Below are positions 1 through 8,667 of a DNA stretch of 64,000 nt, piece after piece. Each line of letters begins with the position of its first letter. The stretch's first letter is position 1. The translations under genes and the position numbers were made by a program. The notes beneath the pieces are model-generated. The model worked only from the letters and a program-made list of their open reading frames with translations, made no database searches and was not told the origin of the DNA. Source of the DNA: Limnohabitans sp. WS1 (GTDB lineage Bacteria; Pseudomonadota; Gammaproteobacteria; Burkholderiales; Burkholderiaceae_C); the NCBI RefSeq assembly GCF_003063265.1, contig NZ_NERU01000001.1:186001-250000 (forward strand), read 5' to 3'.

Positions 1-130
1 GTTCCAGGTAGGACAGCGAAATTTGGTGGCGCACGCTGATGGCGGCCAGGGAAACAGGGCCGCGGTCTTCGCGCAGTGCAACGTCGATCATCGCGGTGAC
101 GGCAAATCGGCTCTTAGTGCTCAAACGCAT
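1..130 (-). CDS. iscR: IscR, Rrf2-family iron-sulfur regulator (5' part only)
   Basis: Only the first 43 codons are inside the window; the rest lies beyond base 1. The N-terminus [20 protein letters not shown] is the winged-helix start typical of IscR, the [2Fe-2S] repressor of the isc operon. The cluster-binding cysteines would lie in the missing part. The ATG is preceded by AAGGAG about 6 bases upstream, which fixes the start. By family knowledge it would head an iscSUA-hscBA-fdx operon, not visible here. Another Rrf2 member cannot be fully excluded from 43 residues. Confidence 0.85.
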   Translation of the reverse strand, partial: MRLSTKSRFAVTAMIDVALREDRGPVSLAAISVRHQISLSYLE

Positions 131-297
131 GGTGTGCTCCTTAGTACGTTGGACAAGCCCTCATGGGCATTGACCCGGTCACGGTTTGCGATCTTCGCTA
201 ATGTGACTGAATGGTAATTTTCTCAGACTCTTGACACAAATGGGGATTGCCCGTTTCTTTTCAAGGGTAAATCCTGTGCGTTTTTGTCGGAAATCCA

Positions 298-993
298 TCA
301 GAAGCGTTCATAGCCTTCGAGTTGTCGCCACTGACCCACTTCAAGCGGTGCCACACCCAAGCGCCCTACCCGCTGGCGGCGCAGGTCCTGCAAAGGGCAT
401 TGCTCGTCGAGCCAGCGCCCCAGGTCCAGTCCGTCGATGTCTTTGCCCGCGATGCGCAGCACCGTGAGTTGCTCGGTTTGGCGGTTGATGCTGGCGCGGA
501 TGCCCGGGCCGTTCAGGGCCTTGATCAGACCCTCTGGCACTTCGCCGCCCACGGTGGCCATCCATTCTTGTTCCATGGGACTGCGGCGGTCTTCCAGGTG
601 GCGCAGCACAGCCACGTCGTCCGTGAAGATGCACAGCCCGCTGGCCGGTTTGGCCAGAGGCAGGGGCATTTGCATTTTGGACAAGCGCTCAGGCCCCCAA
701 ATGCCGGGCTGGGGGGCTTTGAGGCCCACGGTGTCTTGCAGCCAGGCCAGGTTGGCCACCCGGTGCGCGGGTTTGAACAGCACCAAAGTCATGGGGGCCA
801 GCGCCGCCATGGAAACCAAACGGTTGACCTGAACAGCCTGCTCGGGGCGCACGCGCCGGGCCGGGTCGGTGACCACTTTGCCCGCCACTTGCACGCCGCC
901 GGCCACGATCAGGGCTTCGGCTTCGCGGCGCGAACAGTTTTGCTCGGCGGCCACGCGTTTGGCCAGGCGGATGCCTTCTTCAGAGGAAATCAT
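298..993 (-). CDS. RsuA/RluB-family pseudouridine synthase homologue, S4 domain
   Basis: 231 residues. An S4 RNA-binding domain at about residues 5-60 (GIRLAKRVAAEQNCSRREAE) is followed by an RsuA/RluB/RluE/RluF-like domain. Family members isomerise uridine in rRNA with an aspartate in a GRLDxxSxGL motif. The matching stretch here reads PLAKPASGLCIFTDD, so the aspartate position seems to be alanine. I recall related Burkholderiales proteins that also lack the motif, so this may be a subfamily that binds RNA without classical catalysis. The ATG at 993 was preferred over a TTG four codons upstream. The gene is co-oriented with iscR 167 bp downstream and with the NUDIX/MBL gene 28 bp upstream. 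Confidence 0.75.
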   Translation of the reverse strand: MISSEEGIRLAKRVAAEQNCSRREAEALIVAGGVQVAGKVVTDPARRVRPEQAVQVNRLVSMAALAPMTLVLFKPAHRVANLAWLQDTVGLKAPQPGIWGPERLSKMQMPLPLAKPASGLCIFTDDVAVLRHLEDRRSPMEQEWMATVGGEVPEGLIKALNGPGIRASINRQTEQLTVLRIAGKDIDGLDLGRWLDEQCPLQDLRRQRVGRLGVAPLEVGQWRQLEGYERF

Positions 994-1021
994 CGATGCT
1001 TTCAAAAATACTCAAAGCGAA

Positions 1022-2668
1022 TCAAGACAGGGCTTGTTCGCGGATGTGGTCCACATGCGCTTGCAGCGAACGGGCCGCCACGGGCCACAGGCGCGGCGGC
1101 ACATCGTCGTAGGCTTTTTCCACCCATTCCTGCAAGCTGCCCTGGGGCAGGGCCTGCATGGCGGCGGCGATTTTGGCCTCGCGCTTGAGGCGGTGCGCTT
1201 TCAGGTGCGTGATGGCCTGGTGGGCAAAACCCAGCACATGGCCGTGTGCGGGCAAGATGAATTCGATGCCACCGGTCTCGCAGGCTGCAGCCAGTTTGTC
1301 GAGTGAATCCAAATAGTTGCCCATGTGGCCGTCCGGCGGGTCGATCACGGTGGTGCTGCCGTTGAGCACATGGTCGCCCGAAAACAGCAGGCCGTCTTCT
1401 TCCAGCACCAGGCACAGGTGGTTGGCCGCGTGACCGGGGGTGTGCACCACCCGCAGGGTGTGGGTGATTTCACCTTGGACGCCAATGCCTTGCAGCACCA
1501 GTTTTTCGCCATCGGCCAGCTCGCGCTCGGGGGTGAAGCGGCTGTTGGCGCGGGCCGTGGGCTTGGAGGCCAGGCCCAGGATGGGTGGCTTGTGGGTGCA
1601 CAGCGCCTGCAAGGGGGCTGCGCCGGGGGAGTGGTCCGGGTGTGAGTGGGTGCAGACAATGGCTTTGATCTGCCCGCCTGCGGCACGCCACAGGCGCTGA
1701 AGGTGCTCGTCGTCGGCCGGGCCGGGGTCGATGGCGATGTAGCCGGTGTCCGGGTCACCCACCAAATAACTGTTGGTGCCGGGGCCGGTCATCACGCCGG
1801 GGTTGGGGGCCGTGAGGCGCTGCACGTTCTTCAGCAACGGGACAGGTTGGTCGGTCTGCCAGTCCAGGTGGTGGTGGATTTGCCCGTCGGGCGTGACCAG
1901 GGCCAGCTCGCCAAAGGGGGCTTCATGTTCCATGTAACGCGCTTCGTTGCCCGCCAGCCAACCCGCGCGTGGGCAACTGGTCCACAGCGGCTCGTCGTTG
2001 ACGGCGCAGGCTTGCAGGACCGCATCCACGTTGGCAAATGCTTTGAGGCGGTCGAGTGTGCGGATGGTCGGAAAGATGATGAAGAACTGGCCGGCTGCAT
2101 GGCGGTCCAGCGCATCTTGTGGGCGCACCCAGACGGGCTCGAACTGCTCGGATTCGTCGGCCACCGGGGTTTGGCCTTCGGGCATGCGGGCGACCAAAAA
2201 GGGCACGTCAAAGCGGCGCGGCAGGTCGCGGTCGGTGATCCAGTGGGCCAGCACGAACACCTGGTCGGCGGCCAGTGTCAGGCCTTGGGACTGGCATTGG
2301 GCGGCAAAGGGGGCTTTGCGGTTGATCTGCGCGATGTCCTTGTTGTCTGCCCAGCGTCCAGCGGCATGGCGGGCGAACAAGATGCCCAGCTCTTCAAAGC
2401 TTTCGCGGATGGCGGCAATCGCTTGCGTCAGGTGCAAGTCGCTTTGTTTGTCTCGGCGCGTGGCCAGGCTGTGCGCTTGGGCGTCGGCCGCGTCAATGCC
2501 CCCGCCCGGGAACACATAGGCACCGGGCGCGAAGCTGGCCGTCATGGAGCGGCGGGTCATCAGGACTTCGAGCCCGCCGGGGCCGTCGCGCAAAAGCAGC
2601 ACGGTCGCTGCGGGGCGCAAAGGGGCGGGTTCGCGTTGGGGGTAGAGGAGTTGGGATGTGCGTGCCAT
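1022..2668 (-). CDS. NUDIX hydrolase / metallo-beta-lactamase fold fusion
   Basis: 548 residues with two domains. Residues about 15-260 are NUDIX-like, with GGGID and the [10 protein letters not shown] part of the NUDIX box, which coordinates metal for nucleoside-diphosphate-linked hydrolysis. Residues about 280-540 are an MBL-fold hydrolase of the LACTB2/glyoxalase-II type, with the zinc motif [10 protein letters not shown], a later HTPGHAANH and LPAHGH. NUDIX substrates of this branch are often acyl-CoAs, and MBL partners cleave esters, thioesters or RNA. The real substrate is not evident. It is divergent from dapF, with only 49 bp between the start codons. Confidence 0.8.
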   Translation of the reverse strand: MARTSQLLYPQREPAPLRPAATVLLLRDGPGGLEVLMTRRSMTASFAPGAYVFPGGGIDAADAQAHSLATRRDKQSDLHLTQAIAAIRESFEELGILFARHAAGRWADNKDIAQINRKAPFAAQCQSQGLTLAADQVFVLAHWITDRDLPRRFDVPFLVARMPEGQTPVADESEQFEPVWVRPQDALDRHAAGQFFIIFPTIRTLDRLKAFANVDAVLQACAVNDEPLWTSCPRAGWLAGNEARYMEHEAPFGELALVTPDGQIHHHLDWQTDQPVPLLKNVQRLTAPNPGVMTGPGTNSYLVGDPDTGYIAIDPGPADDEHLQRLWRAAGGQIKAIVCTHSHPDHSPGAAPLQALCTHKPPILGLASKPTARANSRFTPERELADGEKLVLQGIGVQGEITHTLRVVHTPGHAANHLCLVLEEDGLLFSGDHVLNGSTTVIDPPDGHMGNYLDSLDKLAAACETGGIEFILPAHGHVLGFAHQAITHLKAHRLKREAKIAAAMQALPQGSLQEWVEKAYDDVPPRLWPVAARSLQAHVDHIREQALS

Positions 2669-2717
2669 GCCCCATTATCAGGGGCTGATGCCCCGTCCCC
2701 GGGCGATAATCGCGGCC
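2669..2717. promoter_or_regulatory. Divergent -10-like boxes abutting both start codons
   Basis: The 49 bp between the NUDIX/MBL gene and dapF hold GATAAT on the plus strand at 2704-2709 and GATAAT on the minus strand at 2674-2679. Each ends 5-7 bases before its own ATG, so the predicted +1 falls on or next to the start codon. Neither gene has a purine-rich Shine-Dalgarno sequence. This suggests leaderless or nearly leaderless transcripts. The -35 regions are weak. Confidence 0.4.
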
Positions 2718-3587
2718 ATGCACATCCGCTTTACCAAGATGCAAGGGGCCGGCAACGATTTTGTCGTGCTCGACGAGACGCAAGCCCGCCTGGGCCTCAC
2801 CACGGCCCAATACCGCTTTTTGGCCGACCGCCACTTTGGCGTGGGGGCCGACCAAATTCTGACCGTGCGGCCTTCACCCGCACCGGGGCTGGACTTTGAA
2901 TACGTGATCCACAACGCCGACGGCGGCGAGGTGGAGCATTGCGGCAATGGTGCCCGCTGCTTTGTGCGTTATGTGCGCGACAAAGGCCTGACCGACAAAA
3001 GCACGGTGCGCGTGAAGGTGCAGCAAGGCGAAATCGAGCTGCGCATGAACCCCGATGGCCGTGTCACGGTGGACATGGGCGCGCCGGTGTTCGACTGGGA
3101 GCGTGTGCCCTTCAACCCCATGGGCCTCATCAGCGACCAGGTCAATGGCTGGCCGGTGTTCGATTTGGCCTTGGGGGATTTGGGCATCGCACGCGTGGGT
3201 GTGGTGTCCATGGGCAACCCGCACGCGGTGCAGCGCGTGGACAACGTGGACACTTTCCCGGTGCTGGCCCAGGGCCCCTTGATTGAAAACCACCCGGCTT
3301 TCCCCAAACGCGTGAATGCGGGCTTCATGCAGATCGTCTCGCGCAGTCAAATTAAGCTGCGGGTGTTTGAGCGCGGCGCGGGCGAGACCCTGGCCTGCGG
3401 CACGGGCGCTTGTGCGGCGGTGGTGGCCGGCATTCGTCAGGGCTGGCTGGACAGCCGTGTCGATGTGCAGACCCACGGCGGGGTGCTCACCATCGAGTGG
3501 GCTGGGCAGGCTGACAGCCCGGTGCTGATGACCGGCCCGGCCACCTCTGTTTTTGAGGGCAGCATCGACGTGCCTGACACCCTTTGA
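2718..3587 (+). CDS. dapF: Diaminopimelate epimerase
   Basis: 289 residues, normal family length. It interconverts LL- and meso-diaminopimelate, the last step before lysine and the source of meso-DAP for MurE, encoded further along in this window. The two catalytic cysteines are visible: Cys75 in [10 protein letters not shown] and Cys226 in [14 protein letters not shown]. The start was set at [15 protein letters not shown] because this is the conserved N-terminus; the open frame extends 20 codons further upstream without homology. It starts the dapF-DUF484-xerC string that is also found in gammaproteobacteria. Confidence 0.97.
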   Translation: MHIRFTKMQGAGNDFVVLDETQARLGLTTAQYRFLADRHFGVGADQILTVRPSPAPGLDFEYVIHNADGGEVEHCGNGARCFVRYVRDKGLTDKSTVRVKVQQGEIELRMNPDGRVTVDMGAPVFDWERVPFNPMGLISDQVNGWPVFDLALGDLGIARVGVVSMGNPHAVQRVDNVDTFPVLAQGPLIENHPAFPKRVNAGFMQIVSRSQIKLRVFERGAGETLACGTGACAAVVAGIRQGWLDSRVDVQTHGGVLTIEWAGQADSPVLMTGPATSVFEGSIDVPDTL

Positions 3588-3603
3588 GTATCTGGAATAA
3601 GAC

Positions 3604-4290
3604 ATGAACAAGCCCGAGCCCATGAGCCCGATCACCGAGGACGACATCGCCAACTACCTGGTCAACACGCCAGACTTTTTTGAGCGACATGCTTCTTTGC
3701 TCGCTGCTGTGCAACTGACGCACCCGCAAAGCCACCGTGCCGTGAGCCTGCAAGAACGCCAGGCGCAGATGCTGCGTGACAAGATCAAGGTCTTGGAGCA
3801 TCGGATCATGGACATGATCCGTCACAGCAACGAAAACATGGTGTTGACTGACAAGTTGCACCGCTGGTCATGTGAGTTGCTCGTCACGCCACCAGAGCAG
3901 CTGGCCGAATCGACCGTGGACAATATCCGTGAGTTGTTTCAGGTTCCCCAAGTGGCTTTGCGCTTGTGGTCATTGGATGCGACCCATGCGCGGTCGGATT
4001 TTGCCCAAGGTGTGACGGATGCCACACAAGATTTGGCCTCTTCCCTGGACAGTCCTTATTTAGGCCCCAACACCGGTTTTGAAGCCGTGCAGTGGCTGGC
4101 CGAGCCGGCACAGGCGGCTTCGTTGGCACTGCTGGCCTTGCGATCGGCTCCTGGACAGGCCTCATTTGGTTTGCTGGTCTTGGCCTCGCCCGATCCGCAG
4201 CGCTTCAACAGCCAGATGGGCACCGATTTGCTGGAGCGCTTGGCTGAGCTGGCCGGTGCCGCTTTGTCCATGTTGCGCAGCAAAACCTGA
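3604..4290 (+). CDS. DUF484 family protein
   Basis: 228 residues. The N-terminus (DDIANYLVNTPDFFERHASLL) and the following coiled region with QERQAQMLRDKIKVLEHRI are hallmarks of DUF484, a GAF-like fold of unknown function. It sits 16 bp after dapF and ends 9 bp before the xerC open frame, the same conserved neighbourhood as yigA in Escherichia coli. Neighbourhood alone hints at a link to XerC-dependent chromosome resolution, but no activity is established. No transmembrane segments are visible. Confidence 0.88.
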   Translation: MNKPEPMSPITEDDIANYLVNTPDFFERHASLLAAVQLTHPQSHRAVSLQERQAQMLRDKIKVLEHRIMDMIRHSNENMVLTDKLHRWSCELLVTPPEQLAESTVDNIRELFQVPQVALRLWSLDATHARSDFAQGVTDATQDLASSLDSPYLGPNTGFEAVQWLAEPAQAASLALLALRSAPGQASFGLLVLASPDPQRFNSQMGTDLLERLAELAGAALSMLRSKT

Positions 4291-4299
4291 GAGTTTTTT

Positions 4300-5379
4300 G
4301 TGGTCAAGCCTGTGCCCCAAGCGCCTGAGCCCGACACGCCGTGTCAGGGGGGGGACGTCTCGTTGCCACGGGGGGCAAGGCCTGGGGTGAGCGATTTAGA
4401 GGTGCACAGCGCTGGCCCCTTGATGGATCCCTTGGTACAGCGCTATCTGGAGCATGTGCGTTTTGAAAAACGTCTGGCTGAACGCACCTGCACCTTGTAC
4501 CGTCTGGACCTGATGCGTTTGCTCGACTTGGCCCAAGCGGCAAAGCTGACTTTGCTGCAGGTGCAGACTGGGCATGTCCGCCGCTGGGTGGCGCACATGC
4601 ACAGCGCTGGTCGCAGCGGGCGGGGCCTGGCACTCATTTTGTCCGCTTGGCGTGGTTTTTACGTTTGGTTGGGACGGGAGGGTCTGATGACCCATAACCC
4701 GGTGGTGGATGTGCGTGCACCCCGGGGGGGCAAGCCTTTGCCCAAAGCTCTGGGGGTCGATGAAGCCGTGCAACTGGCCGAGCACTTGGAACACGATGAC
4801 GATCCCTGGCTTGAAGCGCGCGATGCGGCCATGGTGGAGCTGCTGTATGGCAGTGGTTTGCGTGTGTCTGAGTTGACGGGTTTGGACGTTGTGCCCAGCA
4901 CCGAGGCGGCTCGCGCTGGACGCGGCTGGATCGATGTGCCCCAAGCAGAGGTTCAAGTGCACGGCAAAGGGGGCAAGCGCCGCAGCGTGCCCTTGGGTCA
5001 GGCAGCTTTGCAAGCCTTGGCGCATTGGTTGCCTTTGCGCAATCAGATTCCTGGGATGTTGATGCAGCCCATGCCGGGTGCCTCGTCCGCAGCACTGGCA
5101 CTTTTCCCGGGGCGACATGGCACGCGTTTGACTGTCCGCTCGGTCGAGCAGCGCCTCAAGCGACGCAGCCAGTTGGCGGGTTTGTCCACGCCGGTGCATC
5201 CGCACATGCTGCGCCACTCGTTTGCCAGCCATTTATTGCAGTCCAGCGGTGATCTGCGTGCTGTGCAAGAACTTTTGGGTCACGCCAGCATCAGCAGCAC
5301 GCAGGTGTATACACGGTTGGATTTTCAACACTTGGCCCAAGTCTACGATGCGGCGCATCCCCGAGCCAAACGCCAATAG
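4300..5379 (+). CDS. xerC: Tyrosine recombinase XerC
   Basis: Site-specific recombinase that with XerD resolves chromosome dimers at dif, together with FtsK (encoded at 57.5 kb). A core SAM-like N-domain (about QRYLEHVRFEKRLAERT) is followed by the catalytic domain with Arg in YGSGLRVSEL, Lys in GKGGKRRSVPLG, HMLR, LGH and the nucleophile Tyr in STQVYTRLD. The open frame starts at a GTG at 4300. The first 41 codons are proline/glycine-rich and unlike XerC, so the ATG at 4423 (MDPLVQRYLEHVRFEKR) is a good alternative and would give 318 residues, closer to the usual 300 or so. It is third in the dapF string. Confidence 0.93.
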   Translation: MVKPVPQAPEPDTPCQGGDVSLPRGARPGVSDLEVHSAGPLMDPLVQRYLEHVRFEKRLAERTCTLYRLDLMRLLDLAQAAKLTLLQVQTGHVRRWVAHMHSAGRSGRGLALILSAWRGFYVWLGREGLMTHNPVVDVRAPRGGKPLPKALGVDEAVQLAEHLEHDDDPWLEARDAAMVELLYGSGLRVSELTGLDVVPSTEAARAGRGWIDVPQAEVQVHGKGGKRRSVPLGQAALQALAHWLPLRNQIPGMLMQPMPGASSAALALFPGRHGTRLTVRSVEQRLKRRSQLAGLSTPVHPHMLRHSFASHLLQSSGDLRAVQELLGHASISSTQVYTRLDFQHLAQVYDAAHPRAKRQ

Positions 5380-5519
5380 AGCCCTGAATGGACGGCTTCA
5401 AGGAGCCATTTGAGCGAGTCCGCATGTGCAGGTCAGTGCAAGTCCCCTGACGCGCATTCGCCTTGTAATGGTCGCTACACTCCCCAACTCTTGTTGTTGA
5501 CTTTTTTGTGGAGCATTTC

Positions 5520-6614
5520 ATGGCCTTGATTCCTGCGACCATCCTGACTGGCTTTTTGGGCTCGGGCAAAACGACGCTGCTCAAGCGTGTGCTCACCGAA
5601 GCCCATGGCCAGAAGATTGCCGTCATCGAAAACGAGTTTGGTGAAGAAAACATCGACAACGACATCCTGGTGTCCGAGACCGAAGAGCAAATCATTCAGA
5701 TGAGCAACGGTTGCATTTGCTGCACCATTCGGGAAGACCTGCGTGCCACGCTGCAACTGTTGGCCGCCAAGCGCCGCAAAGGTTTGCTCAGCTTTGAGCG
5801 CATCGTCATCGAGACCACAGGTTTGGCCGACCCAGGCCCAGTGGCACAGACGTTTTTCATGGACGATGAGATCGCAGAGACTTTTTTATTGGATTCGATT
5901 CTGACGCTGGTCGATGCCAAGCATGCGGCCCAGCAACTCAATGACCGCCAGGAAGCTCGCCGTCAGGTGGGTTTTGCCGACCAGATTTTCATCAGCAAGG
6001 CCGACTTGGTGTCCCCCCAAGAGTTGGATGCCTTGCAGCACCGCCTCAAACACATGAACCCGCGTGCGCCGCAAAAAGTGGTTCACTTTGGCGAAGTGGC
6101 CTTGAAGGAAGTGTTTGACCTCAAAGGCTTCAATCTGAACGCCAAGCTGGACATCGACCCTGATTTTCTCAGCGAAGACGGTCATGACCATGTACACACT
6201 GAGCATTGCGATCATCCTTCTCATCAACACGATGACCACGTCCACACAGAGCACTGTGATCACCCTTCACATGACCACGAACACAGCCAGGGTCACGGAC
6301 ACCACCATCATCACGATGACGATGTGAAGAGTTTTGTGTTCAGGTCGGAACGCGCCTTTGATCCGGCCAAGCTTGAAGACTTTCTGGGTGCCATTGTCAA
6401 CATTTATGGGCCACGCATGCTGCGTTACAAAGGTGTGCTCAATATGCGTGGTACTGAACGCAAAGTCATTTTCCAGGGTGTGCACCAGCTCATGGGCAGC
6501 GATCTGGGCCCAATGTGGGCTGAGGGCGAGGTGAAAATGAGCAAAATGGTGTTCATTGGCATTGATTTACCCAAAGATATTTTGTTGCAGGGCCTGGAGC
6601 AATCTTTGGTGTAA
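5520..6614 (+). CDS. CobW/COG0523 family metal-binding GTPase
   Basis: About 364 residues. A G3E GTPase with P-loop GFLGSGKTT (residues 11-19), the CxCC metal motif in NGCICCTI (about residue 65), and a histidine-rich linker at about residues 220-266 (repeated HTEHCDHPSH units and HHHHHDDD). A CobW C-terminal domain follows. COG0523 proteins are metallochaperones for zinc or cobalt, often Zur-regulated. I could not find a convincing Zur operator in the 140 bp upstream. ATG 5520 (MALIPATILTGFLGSG) was preferred over an in-frame GTG four codons earlier. The histidine repeat suggests zinc handling; the client protein is unknown. Confidence 0.88.
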   Translation: MALIPATILTGFLGSGKTTLLKRVLTEAHGQKIAVIENEFGEENIDNDILVSETEEQIIQMSNGCICCTIREDLRATLQLLAAKRRKGLLSFERIVIETTGLADPGPVAQTFFMDDEIAETFLLDSILTLVDAKHAAQQLNDRQEARRQVGFADQIFISKADLVSPQELDALQHRLKHMNPRAPQKVVHFGEVALKEVFDLKGFNLNAKLDIDPDFLSEDGHDHVHTEHCDHPSHQHDDHVHTEHCDHPSHDHEHSQGHGHHHHHDDDVKSFVFRSERAFDPAKLEDFLGAIVNIYGPRMLRYKGVLNMRGTERKVIFQGVHQLMGSDLGPMWAEGEVKMSKMVFIGIDLPKDILLQGLEQSLV

Positions 6615-6684
6615 GGGGATCGAGGATTGTTTGCCTGGTCGGGCTTTTTGCACGAACTTGCCATTAATCCGTGACCTGTCATAT

Positions 6685-6708
6685 TTCTTAGCTTCTTGTC
6701 GCTACAAT
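6685..6708 (+). promoter_or_regulatory. Probable dksA promoter
   Basis: A good -10 hexamer TACAAT at 6703-6708 lies in the 239-bp gap between the COG0523 gene and dksA. The -35 region upstream is poor, around 6680. If used, it gives a leader of about 140 nt before the dksA GTG. Confidence 0.35.
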
Positions 6709-6853
6709 CGCCCGCCTACGGCACTGCCTTTTGGCGGCGTTGCTAAGCCCCACAAGGTCTATAACAAGGGTTTGGGAGAACATGATTTGTTCACGACTTG
6801 CCTCTTGGTACGTCGTGATCAAAATGCCTTTTTACACGGCTAGGAGACAAGAC

Positions 6854-7888
6854 GTGAAGACCTCGAAATCAACAAAAACCGATCCATCGGCAGAGAAGGC
6901 GGCGACAAAGGCTCAAGCCAAGGGCAAAGAATCTGCTCCGAATGTGCAGGTCTCTCAGTCCGACTCCCCCAAAACACCTGCCAAAAAAGTGGCGTCTGCC
7001 CAAAAGGCTAACGCCAATGCCGCGGCCCCACCTGCGTCCACACCTCCTGTGACGGCGGCCAAGAAAACCGTGCCGGTCAAAGTCAAGGCAGCAAGTCCTG
7101 CTGCCCAGCAGCCGGTTTCTCCAACCCCAGCGACTCCCCCTGTGACGGCCAAGACCGTCAAAGCAACGTCTGCCAAAAAAGAAGTTGCAGCAGCATCTCC
7201 AGCGAAATCTATGAACGTCTCATCAGTGGAAACCACCAACACATCCTCGGAAGCTGTGGAAGCAGCCGCCGTGGCCGCCCCCGATCAATTGGTACGCGCC
7301 ACCCGGCCTTCTGCACGTTTGGCACAAATCACTGTGCCTTCTTTGCCACCCGCCGTGGCCTCAACAGCTGCCAAATCGAGCTTTTTGCCCAGCACATCGT
7401 CACCTGCACCCGCGGTCACTTATGTGCCTGTCAAGAAAGACCCCAAACTGGCCAACAACTGGAAAACAAAGAAGGCTGAGGAGTTGACCGATGCCGAAAT
7501 TCTGGCCATGTCGGACGATGAGTACATGAACGACACGCAGATGGCGTTTTTCAGACTCAAGTTGACGCGTCTCAAACAAGACATCCTCAACAGTGCGGGG
7601 CAAACCACCGAGCATTTGCGAGAAGACACTGTGGTGGTGCCCGATCCTGCAGACCGTGCCACCATTGAAGAAGAGCATGCCCTTGAGCTGCGCACCCGGG
7701 ATCGCGAGCGCAAGTTGCTCAAAAAAATCGAGCAATCCATTGTCCGCATCGATGCCGGAGATTACGGTTTTTGCGACGAAACCGGAGAATCCATTGGCGT
7801 GGGGCGCTTGTTGGCCAGGCCAACGGCCACTTTGTCGCTAGAGGCTCAACAGCGGCGAGAGCTCAAGCAAAAAATGTTTGGCGATTAA
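6854..7888 (+). CDS. dksA: RNA polymerase-binding transcription factor DksA (long form)
   Basis: 344 residues from the GTG at 6854, which has AGGAGA 7 bases upstream; ATG 6824 is a weaker in-frame alternative. Residues 1 to about 190 are a Lys/Ala/Pro/Thr-rich, probably disordered extension. The last 150 or so are DksA: coiled-coil tip DPADRA, ELRTRDRERKLLKKIEQS, then the zinc-finger region. That region reads FCDETGESIGVGRLLARPTA and keeps only one of the four zinc cysteines, so it is a zinc-independent DksA. DksA binds the RNA polymerase secondary channel and potentiates ppGpp. Single-gene unit with its own terminator. Confidence 0.92.
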   Translation: MKTSKSTKTDPSAEKAATKAQAKGKESAPNVQVSQSDSPKTPAKKVASAQKANANAAAPPASTPPVTAAKKTVPVKVKAASPAAQQPVSPTPATPPVTAKTVKATSAKKEVAAASPAKSMNVSSVETTNTSSEAVEAAAVAAPDQLVRATRPSARLAQITVPSLPPAVASTAAKSSFLPSTSSPAPAVTYVPVKKDPKLANNWKTKKAEELTDAEILAMSDDEYMNDTQMAFFRLKLTRLKQDILNSAGQTTEHLREDTVVVPDPADRATIEEEHALELRTRDRERKLLKKIEQSIVRIDAGDYGFCDETGESIGVGRLLARPTATLSLEAQQRRELKQKMFGD

Positions 7889-7910
7889 GTTGTTTTCCAG
7901 CTTAAAACCA

Positions 7911-7934
7911 AAAACCCCTTCTAGGGGTTTTTTT
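7911..7934 (+). terminator. Rho-independent terminator of dksA
   Basis: The inverted arms AACCCCT and AGGGGTT with a short loop are followed directly by seven T residues, 22 bp after the dksA stop. Confidence 0.9.
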
Positions 7935-8160
7935 ACATTTAAAGATTCATAAGTTGTATTTTTGCCAATAACTTAAAAACCTTTTTGGCTTGTGTTTTTT
8001 GATTTTTTATTAGTTGAGAGGTTACTTTCAGTGACTCTGCTAAGTCTCTAATTTACAAAGAAATTTATCAACTTCATGGTTTTAAAATCGCGGCTAAGCT
8101 GTTGATTTCATTGAAAAAAATCGATCTATACCATTCCGGAATCGGCGGTTTCCTGATACA
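7935..8160 (+). promoter_or_regulatory. AT-rich dcw leader with candidate mraZ promoter
   Basis: 226 bp without a gene, clearly more AT-rich than its surroundings. The best sigma70 match is TTGATT at 8102-8107, a 17-bp spacer, and TCTATA at 8125-8130. GATACA at 8155-8160 is a second possible -10. Both lie just upstream of the MraZ-type boxes, as expected of the mra promoter that drives the division cluster. Confidence 0.45.
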
Positions 8161-8194
8161 GTGCAAAAAAGTGCAATTAAGTGGGTAAAAGTGC
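8161..8194 (+). promoter_or_regulatory. MraZ operator: four GTG boxes at exact 10-bp spacing
   Basis: GTGC, GTGC, GTGG and GTGC begin at 8161, 8171, 8181 and 8191, each separated by A/T-rich sequence, so all lie on one helix face. MraZ is known to bind short direct repeats containing GTGG/TGGG in front of its own gene and to repress dcw transcription. The arrangement ends 40 bp before the mraZ start. Confidence 0.75.
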
Positions 8195-8233
8195 CCGACG
8201 TTGCCGTTTGTGACTGAAAAAAGGGTCTTTGCA

Positions 8234-8662
8234 GTGTTTCAAGGGGCTTCATCGCTGAGTCTGGATGCCAAAGGGCGGTTGTCTGTGCCGACCCGGCACC
8301 GTGACGTCTTGAGCGCCACTGCGCAAGGCCAATTGACCATCACCAAGCACCCCCATGGTTGCTTGATGTTGTTTCCCAGACCCGAGTGGGAGAAGTTTCG
8401 CGAACGCATTGCCCAATTGCCCATGTCTGCGCAATGGTGGAAGCGGATTTTTTTGGGCAATGCCATGGATGTCGAGATGGACGGCACTGGACGTGTGCTG
8501 ATCTCCCCCGAGTTGCGCCAGGCTGCTGGGATTAGCCGGGACAGCATGCTCTTGGGTATGGGTCATCACTTTGAGCTGTGGGACAAAACCAGGTACGAGG
8601 CACAAGAGGCGCAGGCCATGCAGGGTGAAATGCCCGAGGTGTTCAAGGACTTTTCTTTCTGA
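8234..8662 (+). CDS. mraZ: Transcriptional regulator MraZ
   Basis: 142 residues, the usual length. Two SpoVT/AbrB-like halves with the conserved DXXXR motif: [16 protein letters not shown] near the N-terminus and [15 protein letters not shown] in the second half. MraZ forms ring-shaped oligomers that bind repeats upstream of its own gene. The start was set at the GTG at 8234 ([14 protein letters not shown] follows) with an AAGGG about 9 bases upstream; a TTG 11 codons earlier is also open. First gene of the dcw cluster, 5 bp before rsmH. Confidence 0.96.
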   Translation: MFQGASSLSLDAKGRLSVPTRHRDVLSATAQGQLTITKHPHGCLMLFPRPEWEKFRERIAQLPMSAQWWKRIFLGNAMDVEMDGTGRVLISPELRQAAGISRDSMLLGMGHHFELWDKTRYEAQEAQAMQGEMPEVFKDFSF

Positions 8663-8667
8663 CCACC

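Noticed and set aside
1646..2899. 417-codon open frame opposite the NUDIX/MBL gene
   Set aside because: It is antisense to a gene with clear domains on both sides and has no recognisable motif; long shadow frames are expected at this GC content.
5380..5519. Zur operator upstream of the COG0523 gene
   Set aside because: Only a vague TGTAATGG..CTACA symmetry is seen; no convincing palindrome of the Zur type.
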